A stretch of 64,000 nt of DNA from Cunninghamella blakesleeana (Eukaryota > Mucoromycota > Mucoromycetes > Mucorales > Cunninghamellaceae), in NCBI GenBank assembly GCA_017871115.1, contig JAFCIZ010000010.1, forward strand, positions 275,001 to 339,000, read 5' to 3'. A program made the translations under genes and the position numbers. Positions 49,901-63,747 of the stretch are shown here, piece by piece (positions within the stretch are counted from its first letter, which is position 1; every line of letters begins with the position of its first letter). A model generated the notes under the pieces. The model was not told where the DNA came from, did not search any database, and saw nothing but the letters and a program-made list of their open reading frames with translations.

Positions 49901-52900
49901 CAACAACATGGTGAAGGAAAAATGGAAGACAATGCTAATAAAAACAACAATGCAACTTTATTAAATGACCAACATCAGCAAGTATGTATTCATTCTCAAG
50001 CGGTATCCATATCAAAAAAACCACCTCTCCATTCTTTAACTACTTCAATTTCACCATCATCATCTATTACTTCTTCACCATTAAATGATTTACCTTTATT
50101 ACATTCACCATCCTCATCTCATATATTTTCAAGGCAGCAACAGCAACAGCAACATAATAGTAAAAGTAGATTACAAAATATTGAAGAATTAGCTGAATTA
50201 AGTTCGTCTGAAACGGATATCAGCCAACTAGATACACCTAAAGATGAAAAGTTACCAAAAACAATCTTATCTATGAAGTCACCATTACATTCTCACCATA
50301 ATAAAAATAATAACGACTCAACATCACACACTTCATGTACACCATCCCCACCTCCAATACCACCTTCTACTACATCCTCTCATAATACCATCAAATCGTC
50401 ATCACGTTATACAATGATCTCAGAAGATGCTTATTTACCTACTCCATTTATTTTAACACTACAGGATTTAATTTGTCTTGCTCAGAATATTTTGGATACA
50501 CCTTTAGAATCATATTTAGATAATGCTGGTGCATGTGCTTCGGTTGTTTCTGATATTCAATCCATTGGTTCTAGATGGGATACACATAAAGAATGGCCTT
50601 GCAGAGAGTGGTACGTTCGTTTATTACTTTGTGTGGCAGCATTAAATCGGGTTGTTGAATGGTGGGAAGCCGAACGTGGGTTTTGGTATTCTAACAGCAA
50701 TAGCTCTAATCATCAATCCTCTCATCAGCACTACAGCAATAACAATCCAATGAATAATACTAATATTAATAACAATAATAATAATAGTAATAACAGTGTA
50801 AATGTACTTAGTCAACAACAACAACATCATTCTATTTCTTCAATTTCTTCTTCATCTTCCTCAGCAGCAGCCAATTTAATGACAAAATTTGGATCACCTT
50901 CTTATTTATTAACTTCTAATATACATCCTGGTGATGGTCAATTAAGCGATCATGATAGTGATTATGGTATACGGTTTAGAAGTATAAGTGAAACGGAAAG
51001 TGCTTTTAGTGGCAGCGTAGTGGATTATACAACTGCGAATAATAATAACGATGAGTTTAGAAAACAGTCCGGTATTAGTTTACATCCACAAGATGAAGAA
51101 TTAGAAGATGATTATGAAGATGATGATGATGATGAAGATTACTATGATGAAGATGAAGAACAGGATATGAAATCCAATTCACGACACATTTATGGATCAC
51201 ATATGGACAGTGTTCAATTACAAGAAGCAGTAAAACGAGGACAAAATAATGCGATTGTGATGGAATTAACTCTAGAAACCACTATTATTCGTTATGTAAG
51301 CCCAGTTTGGTCAGATATTTTACAATCTGATCCACAAGAACTCATGGGTACGGATATTTCTGATCTTTTAGTTGGGAATGAAAAACATTTATTTTTAAAA
51401 GCGACACAAGATTTATTGCAAGATACTACTCGCCGTACAGTAGAAATTCAATTTAGTTTATCATCATTAACTGGTAATGGGAACCATACATTGATTGAAA
51501 TGGAAGGGAAAGGTATGCTGATGTATAATCATGTTACAAATCAAGTCAGTCATACCATGTGGGTCATTAAACCATTACAACAACAATTACATTCACCTAT
51601 TCATTCTGATAATGTACTTGAAACTGTGATTAATGAAGTACCCAATCAAGATGATAGTAATGGTAACCGACATCTTCCTTTATACCACAATACACTTATT
51701 CATCAAAATCAGAATGATGATGATCTAGATCATGTTAATATAAATCATTTTAACCAAGACAGTAGTAACAATAATCAACAACTACATGGAACTTATACAC
51801 CATCAAGATCACGATCTATATCTGAACCTTTAATTTTTAATGAAGATACTTTATTATTATTTGATCAAGATGATAATAATAAACAAAGTATAGGTAATAA
51901 AGAAAATATAGATCATAGCAATAATCATTTATTTGTTCCAACCACAATGCGAAGATCTATCTCTCATGGTGGTACCCCAACTTCTGACCAACCTTTATTA
52001 TCCTCCCAAGCTCTTTTATCTTTACCACCTGTTCTTTGTCGTGTTTGTGAAAGGCTAATTGTTGCTGCCTTTTTTGAACAACATTCTGAATTATGTGTTG
52101 AACTTCATCGAACGGAAATGGATATTATTATTTGTAATGATAACTTAGGTGAATTAAAACATTTCGTCATGGAAATGCTACATAAGAATGAACAATCTCA
52201 TTCCAATACAATAATGGATAAATATCAAGAAAAACAACAACAAAAACCAATAGATGATTATGATGACTCTTCAACTTCTTACTTTTTAGAAAATATATTA
52301 CCAACAGATGATACAATGAACGATCCTGAAGAACAAAGACTAATGAAAATCTCTATATGTAAAAATTTACTTGAAATTATTGACGATGCACTTGGTATTC
52401 CTATTCCTGATAATTATGACATTGACCAAACTACGGTAAATACAATGGATGATAGCGGTGATGGTAATCACCATCATGATGGATCTATTTTATCCACTTA
52501 TAAAGATAAAATGATTAAAATCTTATATTGGCGACCTCCTCCTACTGACCATAATCCAATCTATACATCTTTTATTCATGATATTGGTGCTATGACGAAA
52601 AGTAAAGTGGACTTAGTCAATCGAATGTACGATCGTTTGGAATATAATGATAGGGTCAGGTCGGATTTTCAAAAAACAATGATGCAAGAAGAAGGTTGGT
52701 CTGAATTTGTAATGCCTATGGATAATACTAATAACAGTAATAATGAAAAAAAAGAAGGCGATGAAAATAAAAATGAAAAAGAAGATGAAGAAAAAGTGAA
52801 AAATGGCCAACATCATGAAATGAATGAAGATGAACAAGAAGAAAAAAATAATGCATTATCACCAATGATACAAGATTCACCCTCTTTATCACCAAAAAAA

Positions 52901-55900
52901 TCCATCATACGTCGATTAAAAACTTGGAAAGATAAAAAAACATCAGGTATGCATAAATTAACACGTAGGCAAAAACGTAAAGCTAAACAAAAACAACAAC
53001 ATATGACAATTCATCCACCCATTGTTGAAATGGAAACCATCGATACTCCATTGGCATCACCCGGTATATATCCTAGTCATAAAACAAGTAATAATAAACA
53101 GAAAAATAAAAACCAACAGCATCCTCCTCCATCTAAAAATGATAATCAACAAGAATCAGCTTCATCTACTTGTAAAAATGTATTATCATCTAAATCTTCT
53201 TCTGTAACTGTTAATAACAACATTAATCCATCATCTTTATCAACAACCACACCTACTACTCCTACCATTTCGGCAACTGTATCTAGACCTAGTGTCCCTA
53301 GCATCAACGACTATGAAATTATTAAACCAATTAGTAAAGGCGCGTTTGGGTCTGTGTTTTTAGCCAAAAAGAGATTAACTGGTGATTATTATGCTATCAA
53401 GTTTTTAAAGAAATCTGATATGATTGCTAAAAATCAAGTTATGAATGTGAAAGCAGAAAGAATGGTTCTCATGGCACAAACTGATAGTCCCTTTGTTACT
53501 AAATTATATTATACGTTTCAATCCAAAGATTATCTATATCTTGTTTTAGAATATTTAAATGGTGGCGATTGCTCTGCTTTGATTAAAGTGTTGGGAAGAC
53601 TACCTGAAGATTGGGCTAGGAATTACTTGGCTGAGGTAACACTTGGTTTGGCTTATCTTCATAAGAAAAATATTGTACATAGGTAAAAAGAAAATGGAAA
53701 ATAAAATATACTTTTATAAAATAGAAAAGGAAAAAAGAAAAAAAAAATATACAAATAATTTATTAATTTAATTTAATATGTTTATTTTATTTTATTTTTA
53801 TTTATTTCATATAGGGATCTTAAACCTGATAATCTTTTAATTGATCAAAATGGACATTTGAAATTAACTGATTTTGGATTATCAAGGATTGGATTTTTAG
53901 ATCGCCGTGTAAGAGATGAATTAACCCATAAACCAATAACTAATGATACTACATTACCAACCTCACCTGCACCATCAAGATCAAATACTCCACCCTCCTC
54001 ACCATCCTTTAGCAATCATAATAATAATAATAGTTCTATCCCATCACCTTCTAAATTATATAAACATTCTTATTTTAGTTTATTATTTGAAAGAGATAAA
54101 CAACGTCGTGGATCTGTAACAAGTACATCGACAACAATAGGTAGTAATAATGATAATCTCACTACAACAACAACTTCTGGAAACGATAATAATAATAATT
54201 TATTGAACATGAGTCAATCTTTATCCACCGTATCTACCCCAGGTTGGGTTAATAACGAAGATCAACAGCAACAAAGGCCTTGGTTATCAACTTATCACCA
54301 TCACTCTCATCATCGGCCAAGTAATGCTGGTATTACATCAACAAGCACTTCTTCACTTGGTTATTCTGTCTTACCTAATGTTTTTAATTTTGAACGCCAT
54401 GAACAAGATTCAACTTTGCAACATCATCGCTTAGATTCTAAACAGAATGCCATTGGTACCCCTGATTATATTGCCCCTGAAAGTATACTTGGTACAGGTC
54501 AAGATTATATGGTTGATTGGGTAACTAAAAAAAAAAGGAATATATAATTTAGACGAAACTAAATAAAATTATGTATGATAAAATTGCTAAAATATTTTGT
54601 ATGTAAATTCTATTAATTTTTATTTTAATATAGTGGGCACTTGGTGTTATTTGTTATGAATTTCTTTATGGCTATCCACCATTTAATGATGATTCTCCCG
54701 ATAAAGTTTTTGAAAATATATTATCTCATCGCATTGATTGGCATGAAAATGAAATTAAAGTATCAAAAGAAGCACGTGATTTTATGGAACAATTAATGAC
54801 CTTAGATCCTGATAAACGATTAGGTGTAGATGGCGCAGAACAAGTGAAACAACATCCGTTTTTTAAAGGAATTGATTGGGATAACTTATTAACGGAATCG
54901 CCTTCGTTTATACCACAGCCTTCCAATGAAGAAGATACAGCTTACTTTGATACAAGAGGAGCTACCATGCAAATCATTGATCAACACCAGCATAACCACT
55001 TTAATCAGGATAATGAAGGTTCTCATCAACACCATAACTCCTTATTATTAAATGCAAATGAGATGGAACAAGTCAAGCATGCGGAAGCTATTATCTTGGA
55101 TCAATATCCCCCTAATTCAAATGTCACTTCACTTTTTGAACAAGTTGTAGCAGAAGAAAAGAATAAAAATAAAAGTAATGAAATGATTACGAATGATCAA
55201 CATGACACTTCAACATTTAATAATGAAAACAACAATGGGAATGGTGTTGATTTTGGAACCTTTGTTTATAAAAATTTACCACTTTTGGAAAAAGCTAATG
55301 AAGATACAATAAGAAAAATAAGACACGATGGTATTGCCGTCAATGTATCCTCTACTTCATCCACTAGTTATTCTTCATCTTCTCTTAGTGAACGTCGTTT
55401 TTCTAAAGAGTCGTCCTCCTCACTATCATCCTCTTCTACATCTAATTGGTTAAATCGCTCTTTACCAGCTATTTCAAGAAAAAAACGAAGCTCTATTTTT
55501 GATTTAGGTATTGGATCAAGTCAATCAAATGCCTCTTTACATCATTTACCTTTTACAACTTCTCTACCAACAACACCCAAAAATTTATCACCTTCTAATT
55601 CAACAAAGCCTTATTCAAATCATTCATCACCTCCACCGCCTTTGCCACCACTTCCTTCGCTTCCCCCTCCTTCTACACAGTTTTCTATAGCAGCTCGTAA
55701 CAATACTAATAATAATGTTAAAGGTAAATCATCCTCAACTACACCAACAACAAAAGGAATAGATACATCTGGATTTTGTAAACCAGGATCGTCCCGTAGT
55801 CGATCTATTTCGTCCCCTGGGAATCAACATTTACAATTTGATATATCTGAACCTTCCATTCCATTTAAAAATAAATATAATGATGTTTATTGTATTGAAG

Positions 55901-56582
55901 ACCATCCATCATCCTCTTCCTCATCTTCTTCTATACCTATAAAGAAATCATCTTTTATACATCATCCATTGAAACAACAAATTTTAACACCATCAACAGA
56001 TAATCTCAATAACAATACTAATAAAAAAATCAATCCTACCAAGAAAACTTTAGATTGCTTATTAGCTGATGATAATCCAATTAGTTGCAAAATTTTAGAA
56101 ACTATTCTTGAAAAATTAAATTGTCGCTGTGTTATTGTACGTAATGGAGCTCAAGCTATTCGGTATGCGATGGGAAATGTTCAATTTGATATTATTTTTA
56201 TGGATATCCGAATGCCAATTAGTAAGTTATATAATAAGTATATATATGGACAAATAACGAATGATATTTATCATCATGATTTATTAATTTATTAATTTTT
56301 CATTTCTGTAAATTAGTTGATGGGGAAGCGGCAGCAAGAATGATTAAGTCAACAAAAAACTGTAACGAACATACACCTATTATAGCAGTAACAGCATATG
56401 AGAGAACAGGGCAATTAGTGGATACTTTTGATGATATTTTAAGTAAGCCAGTAACAAAAGAAATGATACGTCAACGATTACAATTATATTGCAAGAAATA
56501 CAATGATCAACAGGAAGATAACATAATTTCTTCTACTTCTTCGCCAATGATTAAACCTATTCCTATTCCTTCATCTTCTTAA
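46918..56582 (+). CDS. RIM15: RIM15/Cek1-type PAS-kinase with receiver domain
   Basis: Six exons: 46918-47746, 47837-48652, 48747-53682, 53815-54520, 54634-56221 and 56317-56582, giving about 3046 residues (yeast Rim15 has 1770). The start at 46918 follows a polypyrimidine leader. Conserved parts: a helical Rim15/Cek1 region at about 1113-1200 (around KEWPCREWYVRLLLC); a PAS domain at about 1385-1490; a C2HC zinc motif at about 1642 (CRVCERLIVAAFFEQHSELC). The AGC kinase begins at about 2070 (ISKGAFGSVFLAKK). Its catalytic HRDLKPDN spans the exon 3/4 junction and DFG is near 2213. A ~180-residue insert precedes GTPDYIAPES at about 2408. The C-terminal receiver domain starts at about 2902 (LLADDNPISC) with phospho-acceptor Asp2953 (FMDIRMP) and conserved Lys in LSKPV. 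In yeast, Rim15 integrates PKA and TORC1 signals to trigger quiescence via endosulfines. Low-complexity Ser/Asn/Gln/His expansions account for the extra length. Confidence 0.95.
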
Positions 56583-59179
56583 TTATATTTTTTATTTTAT
56601 TTTATTTAAAAAAAACTCATGTACAATATACCACCATTATTTTTTTATTATTTTCAATTTTTCTTCATTCATACTTGTATAGAATCAATTTAAAAATAAT
56701 CTTTTTATTAATTTTAAACATGATTTTTTCAACTTTTTATATTAACAATAAAATATTATTTGTTACCTTTTATTTTAAAAAAAAAAAAAAAAGATATATA
56801 TGATATTGGGGGGAGGGGGAGGGCGGGTTCTACAGATAGTTTTTAATGTTATAGAAATTAAAAAGATATATATATATGAATACGTACATATTTATTTATA
56901 ACTATTAAATGTATAATGAATAATACTCCTAATGAAATATTAAATATACACTGACTTATTTACAATAATGACCCTCTTCAATAAATGACTCAGTAATTTG
57001 TAAAACTTGATATCAAATTGTTTCAACCTTGCGTTTATTTAATCGTAGTAATTTATTCCTCAAAACGGTTTAAAATATTTATTCTCTTTGCAAAGGAAAT
57101 AACAATTAATAATCAATTTTTTTTATATAAAATCTGATATTAATAAAACGTTTGATTTTTTCTTTTTTCCTACCCTATTAATCAACCAATCTCTTATTTA
57201 TACACATATTATCATATTTCTTTGCTTTGATTCTTTTTTGATAAAAGTATTAAGGGCATGAAAACAATTTACCTAAATAAAGTAATAAAAATTGTACAAC
57301 CAAACTTTATTACTATTTTTTCTTCTTCATCCCAACAATACTATACAACTACCCATTTGAATCGCTGATTATATATATATATATACTAAAAAACTTTTTA
57401 AATTACTATCAGTATATATGTCTATTTATTCCATATATTCCATATATGAATAAGTACAGTTTAAGCTATTATTCTAAATTAAAAACTGATAGAAAATAAT
57501 GAAGATATTGAATACAGTTCATAACAAATTCTTTCACACACGAATAATATTATTAATATTATTATTTTCGTTCTTCTTTGACTTTAAGGTATTCTTTTTT
57601 GATTTATTGAAAAGCATACTTGTAAGATGGTTTGCTTTATTACTTGCACTATATATACCTTTTATTGAAGTAATTTATTATTACTTAATAAAATGAGAAA
57701 AAGAATCCAAAAAAAACAAAAGCCTAGATTTTTACATTAAATAATTACTGACTGGAAAATGAAAAAAAGAAAACGCTAATCTAACTACATACCATATTCT
57801 ATCTTATAATAGTCCTGATTTTAGTAATCTACAGAAAACTTTATGATTTTTTTTAATTTCATGCCAAATACTAGTAATAGCGAAGCTCTACAAAAAAAAA
57901 TCCTATCTTATTATTACCATCTTTTCATTTTTATATATTTAGATAATAATAATAAAAAAAAAGATTCCTTTATAGATACTAAAACTTAAAAAATATAATA
58001 TTACACTTAAAAATTGGAATAAAATTGTATGGTGTTATTTTTTAAGTACTTGTGCAACAAAGGAAAGAATACATGCAATTTGGGAAAGATGGTATAAAAC
58101 GAAATTAAACAGAAAAAATGAAAAGGAAAAAGAAAATATTAAATTATTCATTGGGAAAAATAAAGAATATAGATGACCAACATAAAAGATTAGATTTCAT
58201 CAATGAATCATCGTTTTCTATATTCTATATAATAACAAAAATATGAATAAAATACATATGTTGAATTTCTTTTCATAATTCATCTGTACTACCCATAGTT
58301 CCTTTTTAAGAATACTTCTCTTTTTTCAACCATTCAATATTTATTTTTTATTTTTTTCGCTTGTCCTACTTTTTTATTTTCCTTCCAAAATTTTTTCAAT
58401 TAATTATATACTTTCGTATTGATGAAAAGGAACGACTATATTTATTAGTAATACTAATTATAATTGTCGTGAAAAGTTTTGTTTAAAAAAATAGAAAATA
58501 CTGAAAGAGTACATAGAAATTAAATGATAATGGGAAAACTATAAAAATGAAAAAAAAAAGACAAACGAATCACAAATGATTATATTAAAAGATAAATTAA
58601 TTAACATTTATCAAAAATAAAATAATTCAATTTTATATATATAATAAAATAATAACCATTGCTATGATTAGAAGTAAAAGTAGTAGTTAAAATTAAATAA
58701 TATATCCTTGAGTTCACCAAGGTTTAATTTAATAGTAGAGTTTTTTAAAACCTATGCGTAAAATAAAATTAAATACCAATTATTATTTTCTATTAAACAT
58801 ATATAAACATAATCATTACATTTATTCATTTTATTTTTTCGTTCAAAATGACCGCTCTATCGGATAACAATAATGGTTTACTAATTAAAAAAAGCAATCG
58901 TCCCGTTTACAATATTTTTTTCCCGTTGTAAAAATAATAATAAAAGTAGTAGTTATGATATTAATAATAATGATTTCTGCTCCCAACTTTCCCGTAACTT
59001 TTAATTAAAAAAATGGAGAAATGGGGAAATTAAAGTTCACGTAATCAATTTATTAAATGACTATTTTATTTGAAATTTACATATTTAGGCAACTTTATAT
59101 CAGAATTAAACTTTTAATACCAATACCATTTTGTTCTGTAATGGCAATATTCTGAAAATAAAGGGAAAAAATTCTGAAT

Positions 59180-59210
<31 letters not shown>

Positions 59211-59301
59211 AAATACCTTAACTCATTTATTTATTTATTTTTACTACTTTCATTACTTTTGTTCTAGTTCTTCTTCTATTTTTAAAAATAATTCATTAAA
59301 T
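56583..59301. other. 2.7-kb intergenic region, mostly featureless
   Basis: Follows the RIM15-like gene. It contains a G-rich patch at about 56808-56826 (GGGGGGAGGGGGAGGGCGGG), several (TA)n tracts and a 65-codon Phe/Ile/Leu-rich open frame (57499-57696) that I do not accept. A short open frame of 27 codons at 58848-58931 has a normal codon mix and a TATA-like sequence about 45 bp upstream. The final 120 bp form the glucoamylase promoter. Confidence 0.5.
59206..59212 (+). promoter_or_regulatory. TATA box of the glucoamylase gene
   Basis: TATAAAA directly after an A26 run (59180-59205) and 96 bp before the ATG at 59302. The poly-A tract would exclude nucleosomes and favour open promoter chromatin. 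Confidence 0.55.
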
Positions 59302-61161
59302 ATGCGTGCCTTTACTTTAACTTCTGCGATTGCCTTATTAAGTCTTACCTTTTCTCAAGATGTATTTGCCTTCCCTGCTGGTAATACAACTATTACTGCT
59401 TGGGCTGCCAAACAAGCTGATATAAGTATTTCAAAAATGTTTTCGTGTATTAATCCACCTGGTGCTGCTAAAGGTTTCCTTGCTGCTTCTCTTTCTACCT
59501 CCAACCCTGATTATTATTACAGTTGGACTCGTGATTCTGCTCTTTCCTTCCGTGTATTAGTTGATGAGCTTCGTTCAGGTAGTAATAGTACTATTGATGG
59601 TTTGATCCAAGATTATATTACTTATTCTCAAAATGCCCAATCAACATCCACTGTTTGTAACTGCCTTGGTGAACCTAAATTCAATCCTGATGGTAGTAGC
59701 TACACTGGACCATGGTAATAATGATAATAATGTTTATATACATATACATATATATATATGAATATATTTGGTTTATTAACTTCTTTTTATATTATTTAAT
59801 CATATTGTTTTTAGGGGACGCCCACAAAGTAATAATATTGATATTAATATTAATAATAATGAAAATAAAAGCTAACAAACTTTATTTTATTTGTTTTATT
59901 TAGATGATGGACCTGCTGAAAGAGCTACTACTTTGATTATTTATTCAAATATCGTTGGTTCATCTAATTTGAAGTCAATGATCTACAAGGATCTTGATTA
60001 TATTACAAATGTATGGGATAATCAAAACTTTGATCTTTGGGAAGAAGTCAATGGACGCCATTTCTTTACTTATATGGTTATGAGACGTGGATTACTTGAT
60101 GGTGCTGAATTTGCCACAAAGAATGGAGATACTGATAAAGCCAACAGCTATAAGTCAGTTGTTACAAATATTGAAAACAGAATCAATAGCTTTTGGAATA
60201 GCAATGGTGGTTTCATTAAAGTTACCATTGACCAAAATGGTGGTTTTAATAAACCAAGTGGTTTAGATGCAAGTGTATTAATTGCTGCTAACGTTGGAAG
60301 TCGCAATGATGGTTTCTATACTCCTGGTTCAGATAAGGTAATTATAATAATAACAATGATTTTATTATTAATTTCATTATTATTTATATTTATAAATATA
60401 TTTGTATTGCTTTATATATAGATGCTTGCTACAGCTGTAAAAATTGAAAATGCTTTTGCTAACCTTTATGCAATTAACCAAAACAAAGAAAGCCACCTTG
60501 GTAATGCTATTGGTATGTAACGATATATATATATATATATATATTATTATTATTATTATTATTATTATTGTTATTATTGTTATTGTTATTAACCTTAAAT
60601 ATTTAACTCAATATCCATTTTTCTAACTTTTATTATTATTGTTATTATTGTCACTTCAGGTCGTTACCCTGAAGATGTTTATAACGGTAATGGTTCTAGT
60701 CAAGGTAATCCTTGGTTTATTTGTACAAATGCATTCGCTGAATTGTATTACCGTGCCATTAAGGAATGGACAGATAAGGGAAGTGTTAAAGTAACATCAA
60801 TCAGTCTTCCCTTCTTTAAAAAATTCGACAATAATGCTGCTGACGGTACAACTTACACAGCTGGTTCTGATCAATTCAATTCATTAGTCAACAATATCGC
60901 ATTAGCTGCCGATAAATTCTTATCAACTGTCAAATACCATCAATATCAAAATGGTTCTATGTCTGAACAATACAATCGCAATACTGGATACAATCAAGGT
61001 GCCTATGATTTGACCTGGTAAATAAAACTAATAAAAATAATGCTTGATATACATCTATCATAACACATCAAGCTAATTATATATTTATATTATAAACCTA
61101 TAGGAGTCATGCATCAACTCTTACTGCTATTAATGCAAAGAATGGTACTCCTGATTTGTAA
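59302..61161 (+). CDS. Secreted glucoamylase, GH15 catalytic domain only
   Basis: Six exons: 59302-59714, 59815-59828 (14 nt), 59904-60337, 60422-60512, 60660-61017 and 61104-61161, giving 455 residues. A signal peptide covers about 1-23. GH15 signatures are in order: YYYSWTRDSALSF; WGRPQNDGPAERA, built across the 14-nt exon; DLWEEVNGRHFFTYM with the general acid Glu189; GNPWFICTNAFAELYY; and GSMSEQYNR with the general base Glu420. The protein ends soon after DLTWSHAS, so there is no C-terminal CBM20 linker. There is also no N-terminal CBM21 of the kind found in Rhizopus AmyA. It hydrolyses terminal alpha-1,4-glucosidic bonds to release glucose from soluble starch or maltodextrins. Without a starch-binding domain, activity on raw granules is likely poor. 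Confidence 0.96.
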
Positions 61162-61619
61162 TTGCTTTATTAGTAGTATTTGATCAAATATTTAGTATTT
61201 TTATACAATATATTGAAATTATATTATTTTTCTCGAACTACTTTATTAATGTAATAACTTATTTATATTTTTTTAAAAAAAAAACCAATTACTTTTTTAT
61301 TTACAAAATAAATAACGATTAATGTTACGTATATTTTATTATGAAATTAACTATAAAAATTAACTACTCTTATAAACAAAATTTACATAATACCTATAAA
61401 CCAATAAATATATAAATATAAATGGCTTATTTGATATTTTACTATAAGTATAATCGGTAATAAAAATTATAGTGGTATTTAAATCTACATGATCATTTAC
61501 ACTTTTTAAAAGACTAGAATAATTTATTTCGAATTTTCCCTTTCATATTTTTCCTCTTCTTCAATATATCTTTATGTTTTCCTTTGAATATTTCTTTACT
61601 TCAACTTTTTAATATCATA

Positions 61620-61666
<47 letters not shown>
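61620..61666. repeat. (ATT)n microsatellite
   Basis: About 16 uninterrupted ATT units downstream of the glucoamylase gene. Confidence 0.9.
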
Positions 61667-61669
<3 letters not shown>

Positions 61670-61989
61670 TACTCTTATTTTTTTAATTTATTAATTTCAA
61701 ACCAATTAAAATAAAAAATGAATATTTAAAGTTTAAAAAAACATTAATTTATCCATTGTATATATTTATAATAATCGATATACTACTTTACTTTTAAAAT
61801 GAAATACTAAAACAGCAAAAAATAATTACTTTAAAATAACAATTATGAATATGAATATAAATATTAAATGAGTTTCAATAAGTGGTTGTCTATATATTTC
61901 GTATTTTTCATGCATCTAATTTCGTTAAAATATATATATATATATTTCTTTCTTTAACTTTTTATTAAATATTAAATATAATAATTGAT

Positions 61990-62071
61990 GTGGTTTAATT
62001 TTTTATAATCAGAGATTTTTTATTTATATTTTAAAATAAATAACTCTGTAATAACTAGCAGTGATAGTGGC

Positions 62072-62072
<1 letters not shown>
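61990..62072. repeat. Dispersed A/T-rich repeat, copy 3
   Basis: Begins GTGGTTTAATTTTTTATAA and contains TTTATATTTTAAAATAAATAACT, in the same order as copies 1, 2 and 4. It is followed by an A31 run and a segment similar to the one after copy 4 (…TTTCAAAAAAA…CGACCATTTTTTTAGCT). The repeat unit may therefore be about 200 bp or longer. Confidence 0.5.
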
Positions 62073-62109
<37 letters not shown>

Positions 62110-62420
62110 GGCTCGTAAGATCCCTTAGAATTTCAAAAAAATAAAATTAGAAGGTAACCTACGACCATTTTTTTAGCTATACATGTATTATTTTTTAATA
62201 TCATAATAACAAACTATATATCTAAACTATATTTAAATTTATTATTTATTTAGATACAAGTTTATTACAAATTAATGATGTAAAAACATAATTTTGTTAT
62301 TTTTTCTGTAAAAAAATGATTATTTTCTTTTGAATTTTTTTTAAAAGATAAAAATTTTTATATTTTTTTTTTTGACCACTTGTCATTAATTAAAATATAT
62401 AAAGAATAATATTATTCTGC

Positions 62421-62535
62421 TATTTAAATCTAATATATTATAATATATATTTTAAAATAAATAACTTTATAATAAACATGTATAGAAATAAAGGTATAAA
62501 TAAAAGCTGTTGGAAGAGTCTTGATTTTCAAAAAA
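62421..62535. repeat. Dispersed A/T-rich repeat, copy 4
   Basis: Contains TATATTTTAAAATAAATAACTTTATAATAAACATGTATAG then AAAGGTATAAA. It shares the first part with copy 3 and the second with copy 2. Downstream, TTTCAAAAAAA and ACGTTTTTTTTAGCTGTCG parallel the segment after copy 3. Confidence 0.55.
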
Positions 62536-63747
62536 AAAAAAAAATTTCATAGATCCTGACCACGTTTTTTTTAGCTGTCGAAGCTTTCCTTTTAATTTTT
62601 TATTAAAAAATTTATAATAAAATATATGTATCAGATATGTGCTTAAATATACAATCCACTTATATAGATAAACTAGCAGTATAAAATTTGATTTTTAATT
62701 TTTTCTATTTTTAAAGAAGATATATTACCATTTCATACAAGCAAATGAAGTATAGACAGTATATTTTTTAATAATAATGAAACAAAATAGAAAAAAATTA
62801 TATAATAATTTATTTTTTTCATCATACTTATGTATTCAGAACAACCAGAAGTAATACACATTCGTCAAGGCACTTTGAATTTATATCACGGAACAAATTA
62901 AATAATAGCAATGGCTATATAGTAAATCAGTTAATAAAAATGAAATCTTATTCAGTTATATAGATATTATTAAAAAATAAATTAAATCAACTAGTCTTAT
63001 CAGCCAAGAGCAACTATTTCAATAAAAAACCATTTAATCTATAATATAAGAATCTTCAAAAAAAGTGAATAAACGTGATACGTTATACATTAAATAAATA
63101 AATAAATTATAAATATGAATTCTGCAATCATTACTAGTTTGTATTTCTTTTTATGGATTTTTTTATATTAGAGAAAGAATTGTAAGTGTATAAAAATCTA
63201 GTTAAAACCCCTCATATCTAATTTCTTTTTTCTTCTTCATTAAGTTTATATGGACAAATATAAAATAAAAACATATATAAACAAGGTAATTCTTTGAAAT
63301 TTTATTGTTTAAAAAAAACTTTCTTCGATACATCTTTTTTTTTTTTTCTTTGAAAAAATCCCATTAATAATAACCTATAAATCATATTCATTCTATAATA
63401 TCGCTAGATATTACAAAGCCATTTCTTTTTAGTTTACTTTATTTTATTCAATTTATACTTTATATTTTTAAGAGCATACTACAGTTATCTTTTTATTCTT
63501 TCTATATATACATATATATATCAGAAACATAAATCAGTATATTGATTTTTCTGTATGGGAAAACTAAAAAAATATTGATGGTGGTGTTTAAATTTAAGCA
63601 TTAAATTCCATTTTAAAAAGAAAAATAAAAAAAATATTTTTTTTCTTTCGTAAATTCATTTTTTATTGTTATTATTATTATTATTATTATCATATTTTCT
63701 TTTATTTTTATTGTTACTAATTAATAGTAAATAATATTCTTATATAA

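Larger units (their letters stand above)
61162..63747. other. 2.6-kb intergenic region with repeats
   Basis: It contains the (ATT)n tract 61620-61666, two copies of the dispersed repeat (61990 and 62421), an A31 run (62074-62104) and an (ATT)n tract at about 63665-63690 upstream of the F-box gene. No gene is detected. Confidence 0.5.

Noticed and set aside
57499..57696. 65-codon open frame rich in Phe, Ile and Leu
   Set aside because: Composition is that of random A/T-rich DNA; no splice partners, promoter or motif support it.
58848..58931. 27-codon open frame with TATA-like sequence upstream
   Set aside because: Codon mix is normal and it could be a first exon, but no convincing downstream exon was found, so it is not listed as a gene.
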